From Cohnella panacarvi Gsoil 349 (GTDB taxonomy: Bacteria; Bacillota; Bacilli; Paenibacillales; Paenibacillaceae): a stretch of DNA of 64,000 nt. The DNA lies in contig NZ_KI911563.1 in assembly GCF_000515335.1 (NCBI RefSeq), positions 1,027,598 to 1,091,597 of the forward strand, read 5' to 3'. Positions 8,863-17,674 of this stretch are shown piece by piece (position 1 is the stretch's first letter; every line of letters starts with the position of its first letter). Under the pieces are notes generated by a model. The model was given only the letters and a program-made list of their open reading frames with translations, was not told where the DNA came from and ran no database searches. The position numbers and the translations under genes are program-made.

Positions 8863-10746
8863 TCATGAAATCGCACGCAGCGGCAAAGCGATTTCGATCG
8901 TCGTCCCTTTGTCGACGACGCTGTATATATTGAGCTTCCCCCGGTGAGCTTCGACGATCCGATTGCACACCATCAACCCAAGTCCGGTGCCGCTCTCCTT
9001 GAGCGAGAAGAACGGCTCCCCGATCTTGCCTAACCGTTCTTCGGGAATGCCAACGCCTTGATCCACGATCCGCGTCAGAAGATAACCATCCATATCGTCC
9101 GCGATGGAGATCTCGATTTTTCCGCCTCGCGGCATCGATTCGATCGCGTTCTTGAGAACGTTCATATAGACCTGCTTCATTTGATTCGGTTCGCACTCGA
9201 CGAGAGGCTTATCCATGTCCCCTGCGACCTTCAGCTCCATCTGAACATTGAATAGGAGCGCCTGCGGCTGCATGAACGTCATCACGCTTTCGATCAACTG
9301 CTTCAGATCGCACTCGACGAATCTCAGTGCCTGCGGCTTAGCCATCCCGATAAACTCGTTCACGATAAAGCTGATTCTGTCGATCTCCATCAGCATGATG
9401 TCGACGTAATCGGTATTTCTGGCTCTCAACAGCTGCATAAAGCCTCTCAAGGCGGTAAGCGGATTGCGGATTTCATGCGCCACTCCGGCGGCAAGCTCTC
9501 CCGCGATGGACAGCTTCTCGGATCTGCGGATCATCTCCTCGGCGCGCTTGCGATCGGTGAGATCGCGGATAACGATCTGCACGACCGGCTGCTCCAAATA
9601 TTTGCGCACGCAAATGGAAGCCGCCTCGACGTCGATCGCCTCGCCTTCGAGCGGCAGCAGCTTTAATTCGATGAATTCCATATATTCCTCGGATTCGACG
9701 ACGCGTCGCATTCTATCCTCCAGAATCTGATGTTGGCTCTCGCTGAAGATGCTCAAGATGTGCCGGCCGACGAATTGGCTGGCGCAAGTTCCCCTTAATA
9801 GTTGAATAGCTCTATCGTTCAGAAAAGTAATGACGCCGGACTGCGTAAGAACGATCGGCTCGGGGGAAAGCTTCAGAATGCGGCTCAGCTCCCTTTCCTT
9901 GGCTGCCAATTTATCCGCCGCGTTCTTCTGCTCCGTAATATCGCGACATAGAAATTGCATGGCAGGTTTGCCCTCGTACTCGATTTGCGCGGCGCTGAAT
10001 TCGACCTGAATGACGGTACCGTCGAATCGAACGATCCGAATGACGTTATCCGTGGAGGGTTGCTTGATGGGATCTATCTCGTCGGCGACAATCCTCTCTA
10101 GATCCTCCGCATCCACGAAGGAAGAGATATCGAGGCCGAGCAGTTGGCTTGGATGCTCTGCTCCCATCGATTGGTAAGCGGCCGGATTGGCGAATACGAG
10201 CATGTTGTCTTGATAGACGACAATCGGCTCCGGCAAAGTATCGATCAATATTCTATACCGTTCCTCGCTCTCTTTCAGCTTCTCCTCCGCGCGTCTCTGT
10301 CCCGTGACGTCGGTCTCGATGATGACGTACGCGAATACGGCTCCTTCATCGTCGCGAACGGGAGCTACGGCTACGTCGACAAGAACGGTTCTCCCGTCTT
10401 TGCGATGTCTCTTAAGCCCTTGCAGATCAATGCTGTCTCTAAGCTCGGATCGTTCGGAAGACGCGCTGGCGAGCGCAAGGCTCTCTAGCGTCATAGGCAT
10501 CATTGTGCCGATAACCTCCTCGCGCGTCCAACCGTAAAGCTCTTCGAATTTCCGATTGGCATCAAGCGTGATGCCCTTCTCGTCCGTTATGAACACGCTG
10601 TCGGAAGTCCGATTCAGGAACGTCTTCAGCACCAACAGCTTTTTGCGATCGTCGGATAGCACTTTTGATAAAATGGTCCTCACCCTGAATTCGGATATTA
10701 TTCGACAATCTCTCTTGCTCTCACTTGGTAACAATTCCCGATTCAT
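8863..10746 (-). CDS. PAS-domain histidine kinase, sporulation kinase (KinE-like)
   Basis: 627 aa, no membrane segment, so likely cytosolic. Three PAS domains are recognisable (starting near FLNRTSDSVFITDEKG, LIDTLPEPIVVYQDN and ILKLSPEPIVLTQSG), then the HisKA domain with the phospho-acceptor His in GVAHEIRNPLTALRGF, and a HATPase domain with N-box (YMNVLKNAIESM), G1 (DQGVGIPEE) and G2 (SGTGLGLMVC). No response regulator is nearby. Orphan multi-PAS kinases with this H-box in spore formers phosphorylate Spo0F, so a sporulation phosphorelay role is inferred. Start has AGGAA about 9 nt upstream. Confidence 0.88.
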   Translation of the reverse strand: MNRELLPSESKRDCRIISEFRVRTILSKVLSDDRKKLLVLKTFLNRTSDSVFITDEKGITLDANRKFEELYGWTREEVIGTMMPMTLESLALASASSERSELRDSIDLQGLKRHRKDGRTVLVDVAVAPVRDDEGAVFAYVIIETDVTGQRRAEEKLKESEERYRILIDTLPEPIVVYQDNMLVFANPAAYQSMGAEHPSQLLGLDISSFVDAEDLERIVADEIDPIKQPSTDNVIRIVRFDGTVIQVEFSAAQIEYEGKPAMQFLCRDITEQKNAADKLAAKERELSRILKLSPEPIVLTQSGVITFLNDRAIQLLRGTCASQFVGRHILSIFSESQHQILEDRMRRVVESEEYMEFIELKLLPLEGEAIDVEAASICVRKYLEQPVVQIVIRDLTDRKRAEEMIRRSEKLSIAGELAAGVAHEIRNPLTALRGFMQLLRARNTDYVDIMLMEIDRISFIVNEFIGMAKPQALRFVECDLKQLIESVMTFMQPQALLFNVQMELKVAGDMDKPLVECEPNQMKQVYMNVLKNAIESMPRGGKIEISIADDMDGYLLTRIVDQGVGIPEERLGKIGEPFFSLKESGTGLGLMVCNRIVEAHRGKLNIYSVVDKGTTIEIALPLRAIS

Positions 10747-10838
10747 CGTGAAATTCCTTGCTCGAAGACGAATTTTAACAAAATTATAGAAATAAGGCTA
10801 AGCAGAAAAAAGTCCGCTCAGCCTTACGTTATCTTTCC

Positions 10839-12881
10839 TTATTGTAGTTCGATAATCCAAACGCCGCGGCCCGCAAGGGAGACGGTTCCGCTTAACGGCT
10901 TGCCGCTCAGCAGATCCGTCCCGCCGACATTGCCGAGCTTGACGTCTACCGCATCGGCGTTATGGTTGAGGACGAACAACAACCGCCTGCCGTCTTTGAC
11001 GCGCAGCGTCGTCTCCACGCCGCTCGGCACCTCTTGAAGATGAGGCTTAACGCCGGCATCCGCGCACAGTCCCGGCAGCCAATCGCGGAGGAAGGCCGTT
11101 TCCGGACTTGTGGCCAAATACCATGCTTCGCCGGAACCGCATTTGTTAACGGTCAGCGCAGGCATGCCTTTATAGAAGTCTTCGCCGTACTCCGCGACGA
11201 CTTCCGCCCCTTCGGAGTGAACGAGGTCGCACAGCATGGAAGCCGCATAGCTCTGCCGCAATCCGCCATCGGTCCGCTTCATGACGATGCGATTGCTTTG
11301 CGAAGGCAACAGCGCGTCGATCTCTTCCGACCAGATGCCGAGCACCTTGCGAAGCTCGCCGGGATATCCGCCCAGCGTCACCCGGTCGTTCTCGTCGACG
11401 ATTCCGCTGAAGTACGTCGTGACGAATTTGCCGCCTTCGTTCACGAAACGCTCGATCCGGTCGGCAACGCCCGGCTTCACCATGTATAATACCGGCGCGA
11501 TTACGACGTCGTAGCCACCGAGGTCCGCGTCCGCGCCGATCATATCAGCGGAGATGCCCGCTTGGTAGAGGGCGTCGTAAAACTTATGGGCCTCCTCGAC
11601 GTATTTGAGCGCGATCGTCGGTCCGCTGGACAATTCCACCGCCCACCAGTTGTCCCAATCGAATAGAATCGCCACTTTGGCTTGCACCCGCGAATCGAGG
11701 ACGGCATCGCCGAGTTTATGAAGCTCGGCGCCTAGCTCCGCGCACTCCCGGAACACGCGCGTATGCTCGTGCCCGACGTGTTCGATGACCGCGCCATGGT
11801 ACTTCTCGCACGCACCGATCGAGCGGCGCAATTGGAAGAACATGACCGTATCCGCTCCATGGGCGACCGCTTGGTAACTCCAAAGGCGCATGACGCCAGG
11901 GCGCTTCAAGGAGTTGTACGGCTGCCAGTTCTGCTGGCTCGGCGTTTGCTCCATGAGCATGAACGGTTGACCGTCCTTCAACCCTCGCATCAGATCGTGC
12001 ATCATCGCCGTATAGCTGTAAGGAGTGTCGAGCGAAGGATAGTTGTCCCAGGAGACGACGTCGAGATGTCGGGCCCACTTCCGATAGTCGAGTTCCTTGA
12101 ACGCGCCCATCATGTTCGTCGTTACCGGGACGTCCGGCGTATGCTTCTTCAGTGCGGCGTACTCGAGCTTATAACATTCGAGTAGACTGTCCGATTGGAA
12201 TCGGCAATAGTCGAGAGAGATTCCTTGGAAGTTCGTCGCCGTACGTCCGTTCCAGCCTCGCCATTCCTCGCTGAGCGCGTTAGGAGGAACGATCTCGTCC
12301 CAATCGTAGAACGTATGTCCCCAGAAGCGCGTATTCCAGACGCGGTTAACGACGTCCAGCGATCCGTAACGAGCCTTCAGCCATTCCCTGAAGGCTTCCG
12401 CGCAATTGTCGCAATAGCAGTAACCGCCGTATTCGTTGGATACGTGCCAGATGAGCAGCGCCGGATGATCCTTGTACCGCTCAGCGAGCTTCTCCGCCAT
12501 CCGAACCGAGTACTTGCGGTAAGTCGGACTGTTCGGGCACGAGTTATGACGTCCGCCGAACTTGCGCTTGCGTCCGTCGAAATCCACGCGAAGCACGTCG
12601 GGGTATCGTTTCGCCATCCAAGCGGGATGCGCTCCCGTGCTCGTAGCCAAGCAGACGCCCGCGCCGTCCGCATGAAGCTTGTCCATCATCTCGTCGAGCC
12701 AGTCGAACGTATACGTTCGTTCGTCGGGCTGGTTAAGCGCCCATGCGAAGACGTTTAATGTCGCTACGTCGATACCGGCCAGCTTGAACATCCGCAAATC
12801 TTCGTCCCAGACCGGTTTTTCCCATTGATCGGGATTGTAATCGCCGCCGTACCAAATTTTCGGCTTTGCCTTATTAATCAT
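10839..12881 (-). CDS. Beta-galactosidase, GH42
   Basis: 680 aa, cytosolic. Hydrolyses terminal beta-galactosides, such as galacto-oligosaccharides released from plant galactans. GH42 marks: YGGDYNPDQW at the start, the acid/base Glu in HVSNEYGGYC, zinc-type cysteines (HNSCPN and CYCDNC), and the nucleophile Glu in LMEQTPSQQNW, followed by trimerisation and beta-sandwich domains. The start at 12881 follows GAGGTG; an ATG four codons upstream is possible. An AraC regulator is divergent, 116 nt away, and is the likely controller. A sugar transporter is not adjacent. Confidence 0.94.
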   Translation of the reverse strand: MINKAKPKIWYGGDYNPDQWEKPVWDEDLRMFKLAGIDVATLNVFAWALNQPDERTYTFDWLDEMMDKLHADGAGVCLATSTGAHPAWMAKRYPDVLRVDFDGRKRKFGGRHNSCPNSPTYRKYSVRMAEKLAERYKDHPALLIWHVSNEYGGYCYCDNCAEAFREWLKARYGSLDVVNRVWNTRFWGHTFYDWDEIVPPNALSEEWRGWNGRTATNFQGISLDYCRFQSDSLLECYKLEYAALKKHTPDVPVTTNMMGAFKELDYRKWARHLDVVSWDNYPSLDTPYSYTAMMHDLMRGLKDGQPFMLMEQTPSQQNWQPYNSLKRPGVMRLWSYQAVAHGADTVMFFQLRRSIGACEKYHGAVIEHVGHEHTRVFRECAELGAELHKLGDAVLDSRVQAKVAILFDWDNWWAVELSSGPTIALKYVEEAHKFYDALYQAGISADMIGADADLGGYDVVIAPVLYMVKPGVADRIERFVNEGGKFVTTYFSGIVDENDRVTLGGYPGELRKVLGIWSEEIDALLPSQSNRIVMKRTDGGLRQSYAASMLCDLVHSEGAEVVAEYGEDFYKGMPALTVNKCGSGEAWYLATSPETAFLRDWLPGLCADAGVKPHLQEVPSGVETTLRVKDGRRLLFVLNHNADAVDVKLGNVGGTDLLSGKPLSGTVSLAGRGVWIIELQ

Positions 12882-12997
12882 CTCGCACCTCATCGCCCAT
12901 AGGATAATTTATCTCCTCAGCTCCGATTATAATCCCTATATATGCCGCGTCCTATATAATATAATGGACCAAGGATATAACAATCTGGAGGTAACCT

Positions 12998-13831
12998 ATG
13001 CTGCGCCGTTTCGTCGCCCCCATCGCCGCCGAGCAGCTTCCGTTGCAGATCGAGACCGTCGGCCTCACTCCTCACGAGGAATACATGAACCGGCCGGACG
13101 GTTACCCTTGCTTTCATTGGCTTCATACGATTGAAGGAGAAGGCGAGATGCACGCGCTGGGCACGACCTGGAAGCTTCCCGAAGGGACCGGGTTTCTGCT
13201 CTATCCGAACGTACCCCACGTATATTCCGCTAACAACGGTCGCTGGCATACGGCGTATTTGACGTTCACCGGAAGCATGGCCGCCGCGTGCGCCAGCGCT
13301 TTGTTCGGGAATGCGTCGGCGAAGTTCCAATGGGACGAGTCGGAAACCGGTATGACCGACGCGCTTCTATCCGTGCTCGACTTGGCGGAATCCGGCCAAG
13401 ATCCCGCGGGATGGCGCAATTCAGCCGAACTGTATCGATTCCTGACGCTGCTGAAGACGCACGGGACGAACAACCAGCTCCCCTCTCTGTCCAAACGGTT
13501 GGAGCGTTTGCAGCAGTTGCTCGCGTGGCTGGAAATAGAATACGCCAACCCCGATGTGGGATTGGCGGCAATGGCCGCGCAGCTCGGAATCGGCGCGCGG
13601 CAGCTGAATGAACGATTCAAGGAATCGTTCGGTCAGCCGGCATATGCATATCTCATTACGTTGCGGCTTCGCAAAGCGAAGGAATGGCTGCCTTCGCGGC
13701 CGGAGATGACCGTTCGCCAGATCGGAGAAGCGGTCGGCTTCAGGGACGCCAGCCACTTCATCGCGACTTTCCGCCAGAAAGAAGGCATGACGCCCGAGAA
13801 GTACCGCAAGCTTCACGGCCCGTCCTCTTAA
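12998..13831 (+). CDS. AraC-family regulator next to GH42 gene
   Basis: 277 aa. N-terminal cupin-like sensor domain (FHWLHTIEGEGEMHALG...FLLYPNVPHVYSA) and a C-terminal pair of helix-turn-helix motifs (VGLAAMAAQLGIGARQLNERF and VRQIGEAVGFRDASHFIATF...GMTPEKYRK). Divergent from the GH42 beta-galactosidase, which it probably activates in response to a galactoside or derived sugar. GGAGGT is 6 nt before the ATG. Its stop codon overlaps the stop of the convergent DUF1361 gene by 4 nt. Confidence 0.9.
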   Translation: MLRRFVAPIAAEQLPLQIETVGLTPHEEYMNRPDGYPCFHWLHTIEGEGEMHALGTTWKLPEGTGFLLYPNVPHVYSANNGRWHTAYLTFTGSMAAACASALFGNASAKFQWDESETGMTDALLSVLDLAESGQDPAGWRNSAELYRFLTLLKTHGTNNQLPSLSKRLERLQQLLAWLEIEYANPDVGLAAMAAQLGIGARQLNERFKESFGQPAYAYLITLRLRKAKEWLPSRPEMTVRQIGEAVGFRDASHFIATFRQKEGMTPEKYRKLHGPSS

Positions 13832-14565
13832 AGCGGCGGCGAGCGCGGCGAATCTTGAGGCGTTTGCGGGTTGCTGCGGCTTTGCAGCGTAATGGCGTAC
13901 AGCGATACGTATACGATCAGGATGAGCGTTCCGAACAGGATCGAGAAGGCGATCGAATTAAAGTGGATCGCGCCCGCCACGTCGTCGACGATACGCAGCG
14001 GATGAAGCGCGTCCCAGCTATTGAGCCGCACGATGCGGCCAAGATAGACGCCGAAGCCGCCGAGCATGGACGTCGCGAAGACGAAAGCCCAACCGGTGGC
14101 GGCGTCCCAGTAGTGCCGCACGATGGCGTGAATCTGATTCATCGAGACGTAGCCGAGCAGCAGCCCGCACCACGTGAACAGAAAGACGAGAACCAGATCG
14201 AACCACAGCAGCAATCCATCCACGTCGTAATCGAGCCATCTTCCGGCGAAGATCAGATGAATCAAATCCGTCATCAAATAAGGCGCGTTCGGGAAGAGCA
14301 ACAGCCACGCTACGCCGCATACGCATAGCCCGACGGCGAGCGAGGCGCCCTTCGCGATCCTCGTCCATGCGAGGGCGGCCATCGAGAAGACGAGCGGCAA
14401 CCACGCCAGGAACAAGTTCCAGATCAGAAAACGCAAGTCCATAAACTCGACCCGCGAAGCGCGGAACGAGACTAAAATCGCGCACAATACGGATGTCACG
14501 GTGAGGATATAGAACAGCGGGTCAACGATTGTACGGTTCACAACCCCTTTACTTTCACCCCGCAC
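13828..14565 (-). CDS. DUF1361 integral membrane protein
   Basis: 245 aa with about seven membrane segments. The pattern LFLAWLPLVFSMAAL..., then WLLLFPNAPYLMTDLIHL and the Trp/Asp-rich loop, matches DUF1361 proteins, whose function is unknown. The GTG start at 14565 has AAGGAG 10 nt upstream. It lies 18 nt after the aldo/keto reductase gene in the same direction, so the two may be co-transcribed. A Ser/Pro-rich tail (SRSNPQTPQDSPRSPPL) extends beyond the last helix. Confidence 0.82.
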   Translation of the reverse strand: MRGESKGVVNRTIVDPLFYILTVTSVLCAILVSFRASRVEFMDLRFLIWNLFLAWLPLVFSMAALAWTRIAKGASLAVGLCVCGVAWLLLFPNAPYLMTDLIHLIFAGRWLDYDVDGLLLWFDLVLVFLFTWCGLLLGYVSMNQIHAIVRHYWDAATGWAFVFATSMLGGFGVYLGRIVRLNSWDALHPLRIVDDVAGAIHFNSIAFSILFGTLILIVYVSLYAITLQSRSNPQTPQDSPRSPPL

Positions 14566-14583
14566 CCCGATCAGCTCCTTGGA

Positions 14584-15567
14584 TCAATACGATCCGCGAA
14601 TATGGCTATGAACCTCTTGGTCGTAAAAGGCTTTCAGACGCGCAAGCTCCGCATCGGTGAAGGACGGAACGTGCTGCGCCGCGAGATTATGCTCGACTTG
14701 GCGAACGTTCTTGAATCCCGGAATGACGCAAGTGATCGCGGGATGATCGAGAATCCAGCGCAATGCTGCTTCCGTCATGCTGCCGCGGCCTTCCCCGATC
14801 CAGGCCAGCTCCCGCGACAAGGCGACGCCTTTGCCGAACGGCAAGCCCGCGAACGTCTCCCCGACGTTGAACGCATCGCCGTTCCGGTTGAAGTGGCGAT
14901 GATCCTCCGCCTCGAACGAGGCGTCTTCCGAGAACTTGCCGGTCAGCAGCCCGCTCGCGAGCGGCAATCTCGCAAGCAGTCCGACTTGGCGCTCCTGCGC
15001 TTTAGGCAATAGCTCCGCGATCGGCTTCTGGCGGAAAATATTAAAAATGATCTGAAGCGCTTCGACGCGCGGCTGTTCCAGGCAGAACAAACCTTCCTCC
15101 ACGGATTCGACGCTGACGCCGTAGGCCCGGATTTTACCTTCGGCCTGCAGCTTATCGAGCGTTTCGAACACCGCGCCGTCCTTCAGGATCGACAGCGGCG
15201 GACAGTGGATCTGGTACAGATCGATCGTCTCCCGCTGAAGCCGCGAAAGGCTCGCTTCGCAATATTGACGCACTTGCTCCCCGGAGTATGTATTCGGATC
15301 GTGGATATCCCCGGCTCTGCAGAACTTCGTCGCGATATGAATGCGGTCCTCTTTGCCTTTGGTCGCGACCGCGAGCAATCGCTCGCTTCTGCCGTCGCCG
15401 TATACGTCGGCGGTATCGAAGAAGTTGACGCCCTCGTCCATCGCCTTGTCCAGCGACCTGAGGGACTCCTTCTCGTCCGTCTGCCCCCATGAGCCGCCGA
15501 TGGCCCATGTCCCGAAACTGATTTCGCTAACGTTCAAGCCCGTTTTGCCTAATGGACGATACTTCAT
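14584..15567 (-). CDS. Aldo/keto reductase
   Basis: 327 aa NADPH-dependent oxidoreductase of the AKR superfamily (TIM barrel). The catalytic tetrad is seen: Asp in NFFDTADVYG, Tyr in the same motif, Lys in IATKFC, His in LYQIHCPP. C-terminal cofactor-binding segment CVIPGFKNVRQVEHN. Substrate is unknown; the close relatives act on sugar-derived or small aldehydes. Start at 15567 is 11 nt after AAAGGGG; an ATG three codons upstream is also possible. Confidence 0.92.
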   Translation of the reverse strand: MKYRPLGKTGLNVSEISFGTWAIGGSWGQTDEKESLRSLDKAMDEGVNFFDTADVYGDGRSERLLAVATKGKEDRIHIATKFCRAGDIHDPNTYSGEQVRQYCEASLSRLQRETIDLYQIHCPPLSILKDGAVFETLDKLQAEGKIRAYGVSVESVEEGLFCLEQPRVEALQIIFNIFRQKPIAELLPKAQERQVGLLARLPLASGLLTGKFSEDASFEAEDHRHFNRNGDAFNVGETFAGLPFGKGVALSRELAWIGEGRGSMTEAALRWILDHPAITCVIPGFKNVRQVEHNLAAQHVPSFTDAELARLKAFYDQEVHSHIRGSY

Positions 15568-15630
15568 GCTCCTCATATCCCCTTTACGTCAGTAGCGCTT
15601 GGCAACTATAGCCAACTGCATTCTATTATA

Positions 15631-15678
15631 GCAAAATCCCCGCGCCAATGCCCGTCGGGCGCCGGCGCGAGGATCGGG
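15631..15678 (-). terminator. Terminator of the glycogen operon
   Basis: Minus-strand arms ATCCTCGCGCC and GGCGCGGGGAT (11 bp, one G-T pair) with a GC-rich loop, then TTTTGC. Confidence 0.75.
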
Positions 15679-15692
15679 AGGCAGCGTTGTCG

Positions 15693-17654
15693 CTAGGAAG
15701 ACAATTGCTCCAGTTTGCGCACATACTTGCACACGGTCTGCACGTAAGTCGCGTGCGACCAAGTCAGGGGCGCCACCGAAAGCGGCGATCCGTTCTCCGG
15801 CTGCAATTGCTCCGGCAAGTTGCCGCCGGGAATCGCGAACGTCGCCACTTTCTCGAGCGTGCGCCTGGGCTCCGCCAAATCTTCGACCGCGCGCGCGGTT
15901 TCGATCTGAAAGCTGGCGACCCACAGCGTGCAGATAATCCAGGGGTTGCCCGGCACTTTGTCGATATCGTCCGACTGCCGGAAGTAGTAGTCGTTCGTAT
16001 ATCTGGCAATGCCGCCGACGTCGGTTTGGACGCTTAGCTTCTCTGCGATGGCGCGCATCGTCTTCGCGACGCGCTCGTCTTCCGCCGGCAGGACGCCGAA
16101 CTCGAACAAGCCGAATAGGCTGCTTTCGACCGTCATGTCTTTTACCCACTGGCCGTCTTGCCACGTCAATCCGCGCGCGAATCTGCCGGACGCTTCATCC
16201 CACAGATGCGTTACGATGCCTTGCTTGATCTGCTCGGAGACGTTGCGATACCGGTCGCTGCGGTCGTAATCGCCGAACAAGTCGGCGAAATAAGCGGCCG
16301 CCATCAATCCGCCGTAGACCGATGCCGACGTATACGTCCAGATGCCGTACCGTTCTTCCCACAGGTCGTAACTCGGCTTCGGCAAGCCCAGGCCGTGTTC
16401 CATGTACTCGCACAGGAACGAGGCCGCCTTGCGCACGAGCGTGTTGTAGAGCGCCTGCGGCAGCTCGATCTCGCCGTGCCGGGCGTAATCTTTCCATAAG
16501 GCGTACAGCACGAGCGCGGTTTCGTCCTCCTGGATCGGCAGACGCGGCACGCCTTGGACGACGTACGGATGCCAACTGGAGCCGACGGTGCCGTCCGGAT
16601 TGTACTTGTGGTGCAAGTAGCCGTCCGGAGTCAGGTTGCGCGCGCAAAAGTGAAAGAACGGAGCGACGGTGCCGTGATAGCCGGCGAGCGACATCGCGTC
16701 GGCGATCAAGGCGCCGTCTCTCGGCCACATATAGCTGTAATGGTCGCGGTTGTATTGCAGAATGTCCGTATCGTTCGCCGCCAATATCGCTCCGCGCTCG
16801 TCGATCTGCGTCCGGACGATGAGCAAGCTGTGTTTGAACTGGCGAACGACGCCCGCCGGCAAATCGCCGTATCGTCCGCTAACCCGGGACAGCCAATGGT
16901 TCCAATAGATGACGATCCGGCTGAGCAGCTTCTCCGGGTGGCTTTCCTGCACGTACTGGTCGAGCCGTTTGACTTCTTCCATGTCCGTGCCGACGGACAT
17001 CCAATAGTAGATCGTCCGCTCGTTGCCGACCGGCACCGTCGTCCGAAAGCTGATCGTGCTGTCTACGGAGCCTTGGGCGATCGAATTGCCCATGAGTTCC
17101 CCGTCTTCGGCATCCCTCCACGTGCCTTCCGCCGAATGGAACCGTTTGATTCCCGTCGAGTATTGATAAATCCCGCCATGCTCCGAACGGCCGTTGAACA
17201 TGAAGTACGAAGATCGCTTGTAGTGGAACAGCGTCCGGTTCTCGGGATAGAAAGCCGCCGTATCCCCGACTTCGTTGCCGTCGATCATCAGATCGTGATG
17301 GAAGAACACGCGCACGTCTTTCGGCGAGTCGCCGAGATTGCGGACGACGACGCGTTTCAGATAAATGCATTCCCGCTGGTGAATGCCGTCGTTAAGCTGA
17401 AGCTCGACGCCAAGCCGCTCATGTCTGGCGATGACGTTGGTGACGAGCGAATCCTCGATATAGCCTAGCTCGATCGTCCATTCCGGTTCGTCCAGCCATG
17501 CGAATGCGCCGTTAACCCAGACACCGAATCGGCACGCATGCCCATTGACGTGATTCTGCTGCCCTACGAAAGGGAAATATACGTCTCTTACAAAGCAGTG
17601 ATTATCCAGGTTGACGAGCAGCTTGCCGTTGCCGATGACCAGATGGCGCGCCAT
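15693..17654 (-). CDS. GH15 glucoamylase-type hydrolase
   Basis: 653 aa, no signal peptide, so acting inside the cell. An N-terminal beta-sandwich (MARHLVIGNGKLLVNLDNHC...) precedes the (alpha/alpha)6 catalytic domain with the GH15 marks YMWPRDGALIADAM, WEERYGIWTYT (acid) and the late GNPWIICTLW segment. GH15 enzymes cleave alpha-glucans or trehalose from non-reducing ends. It is the last gene of the glycogen operon, 20 nt after glgA, where other Bacillota usually have the phosphorylase glgP, so glycogen breakdown by hydrolysis is inferred. Start follows AGGAGAGG. Confidence 0.9.
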   Translation of the reverse strand: MARHLVIGNGKLLVNLDNHCFVRDVYFPFVGQQNHVNGHACRFGVWVNGAFAWLDEPEWTIELGYIEDSLVTNVIARHERLGVELQLNDGIHQRECIYLKRVVVRNLGDSPKDVRVFFHHDLMIDGNEVGDTAAFYPENRTLFHYKRSSYFMFNGRSEHGGIYQYSTGIKRFHSAEGTWRDAEDGELMGNSIAQGSVDSTISFRTTVPVGNERTIYYWMSVGTDMEEVKRLDQYVQESHPEKLLSRIVIYWNHWLSRVSGRYGDLPAGVVRQFKHSLLIVRTQIDERGAILAANDTDILQYNRDHYSYMWPRDGALIADAMSLAGYHGTVAPFFHFCARNLTPDGYLHHKYNPDGTVGSSWHPYVVQGVPRLPIQEDETALVLYALWKDYARHGEIELPQALYNTLVRKAASFLCEYMEHGLGLPKPSYDLWEERYGIWTYTSASVYGGLMAAAYFADLFGDYDRSDRYRNVSEQIKQGIVTHLWDEASGRFARGLTWQDGQWVKDMTVESSLFGLFEFGVLPAEDERVAKTMRAIAEKLSVQTDVGGIARYTNDYYFRQSDDIDKVPGNPWIICTLWVASFQIETARAVEDLAEPRRTLEKVATFAIPGGNLPEQLQPENGSPLSVAPLTWSHATYVQTVCKYVRKLEQLSS

Positions 17655-17674
17655 ATCGGTTCCTCTCCTCTCTC

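Noticed and set aside
16554..17468. Open frame opposite the GH15 gene
   Set aside because: Shadow; no ribosome-binding site or conserved motif.
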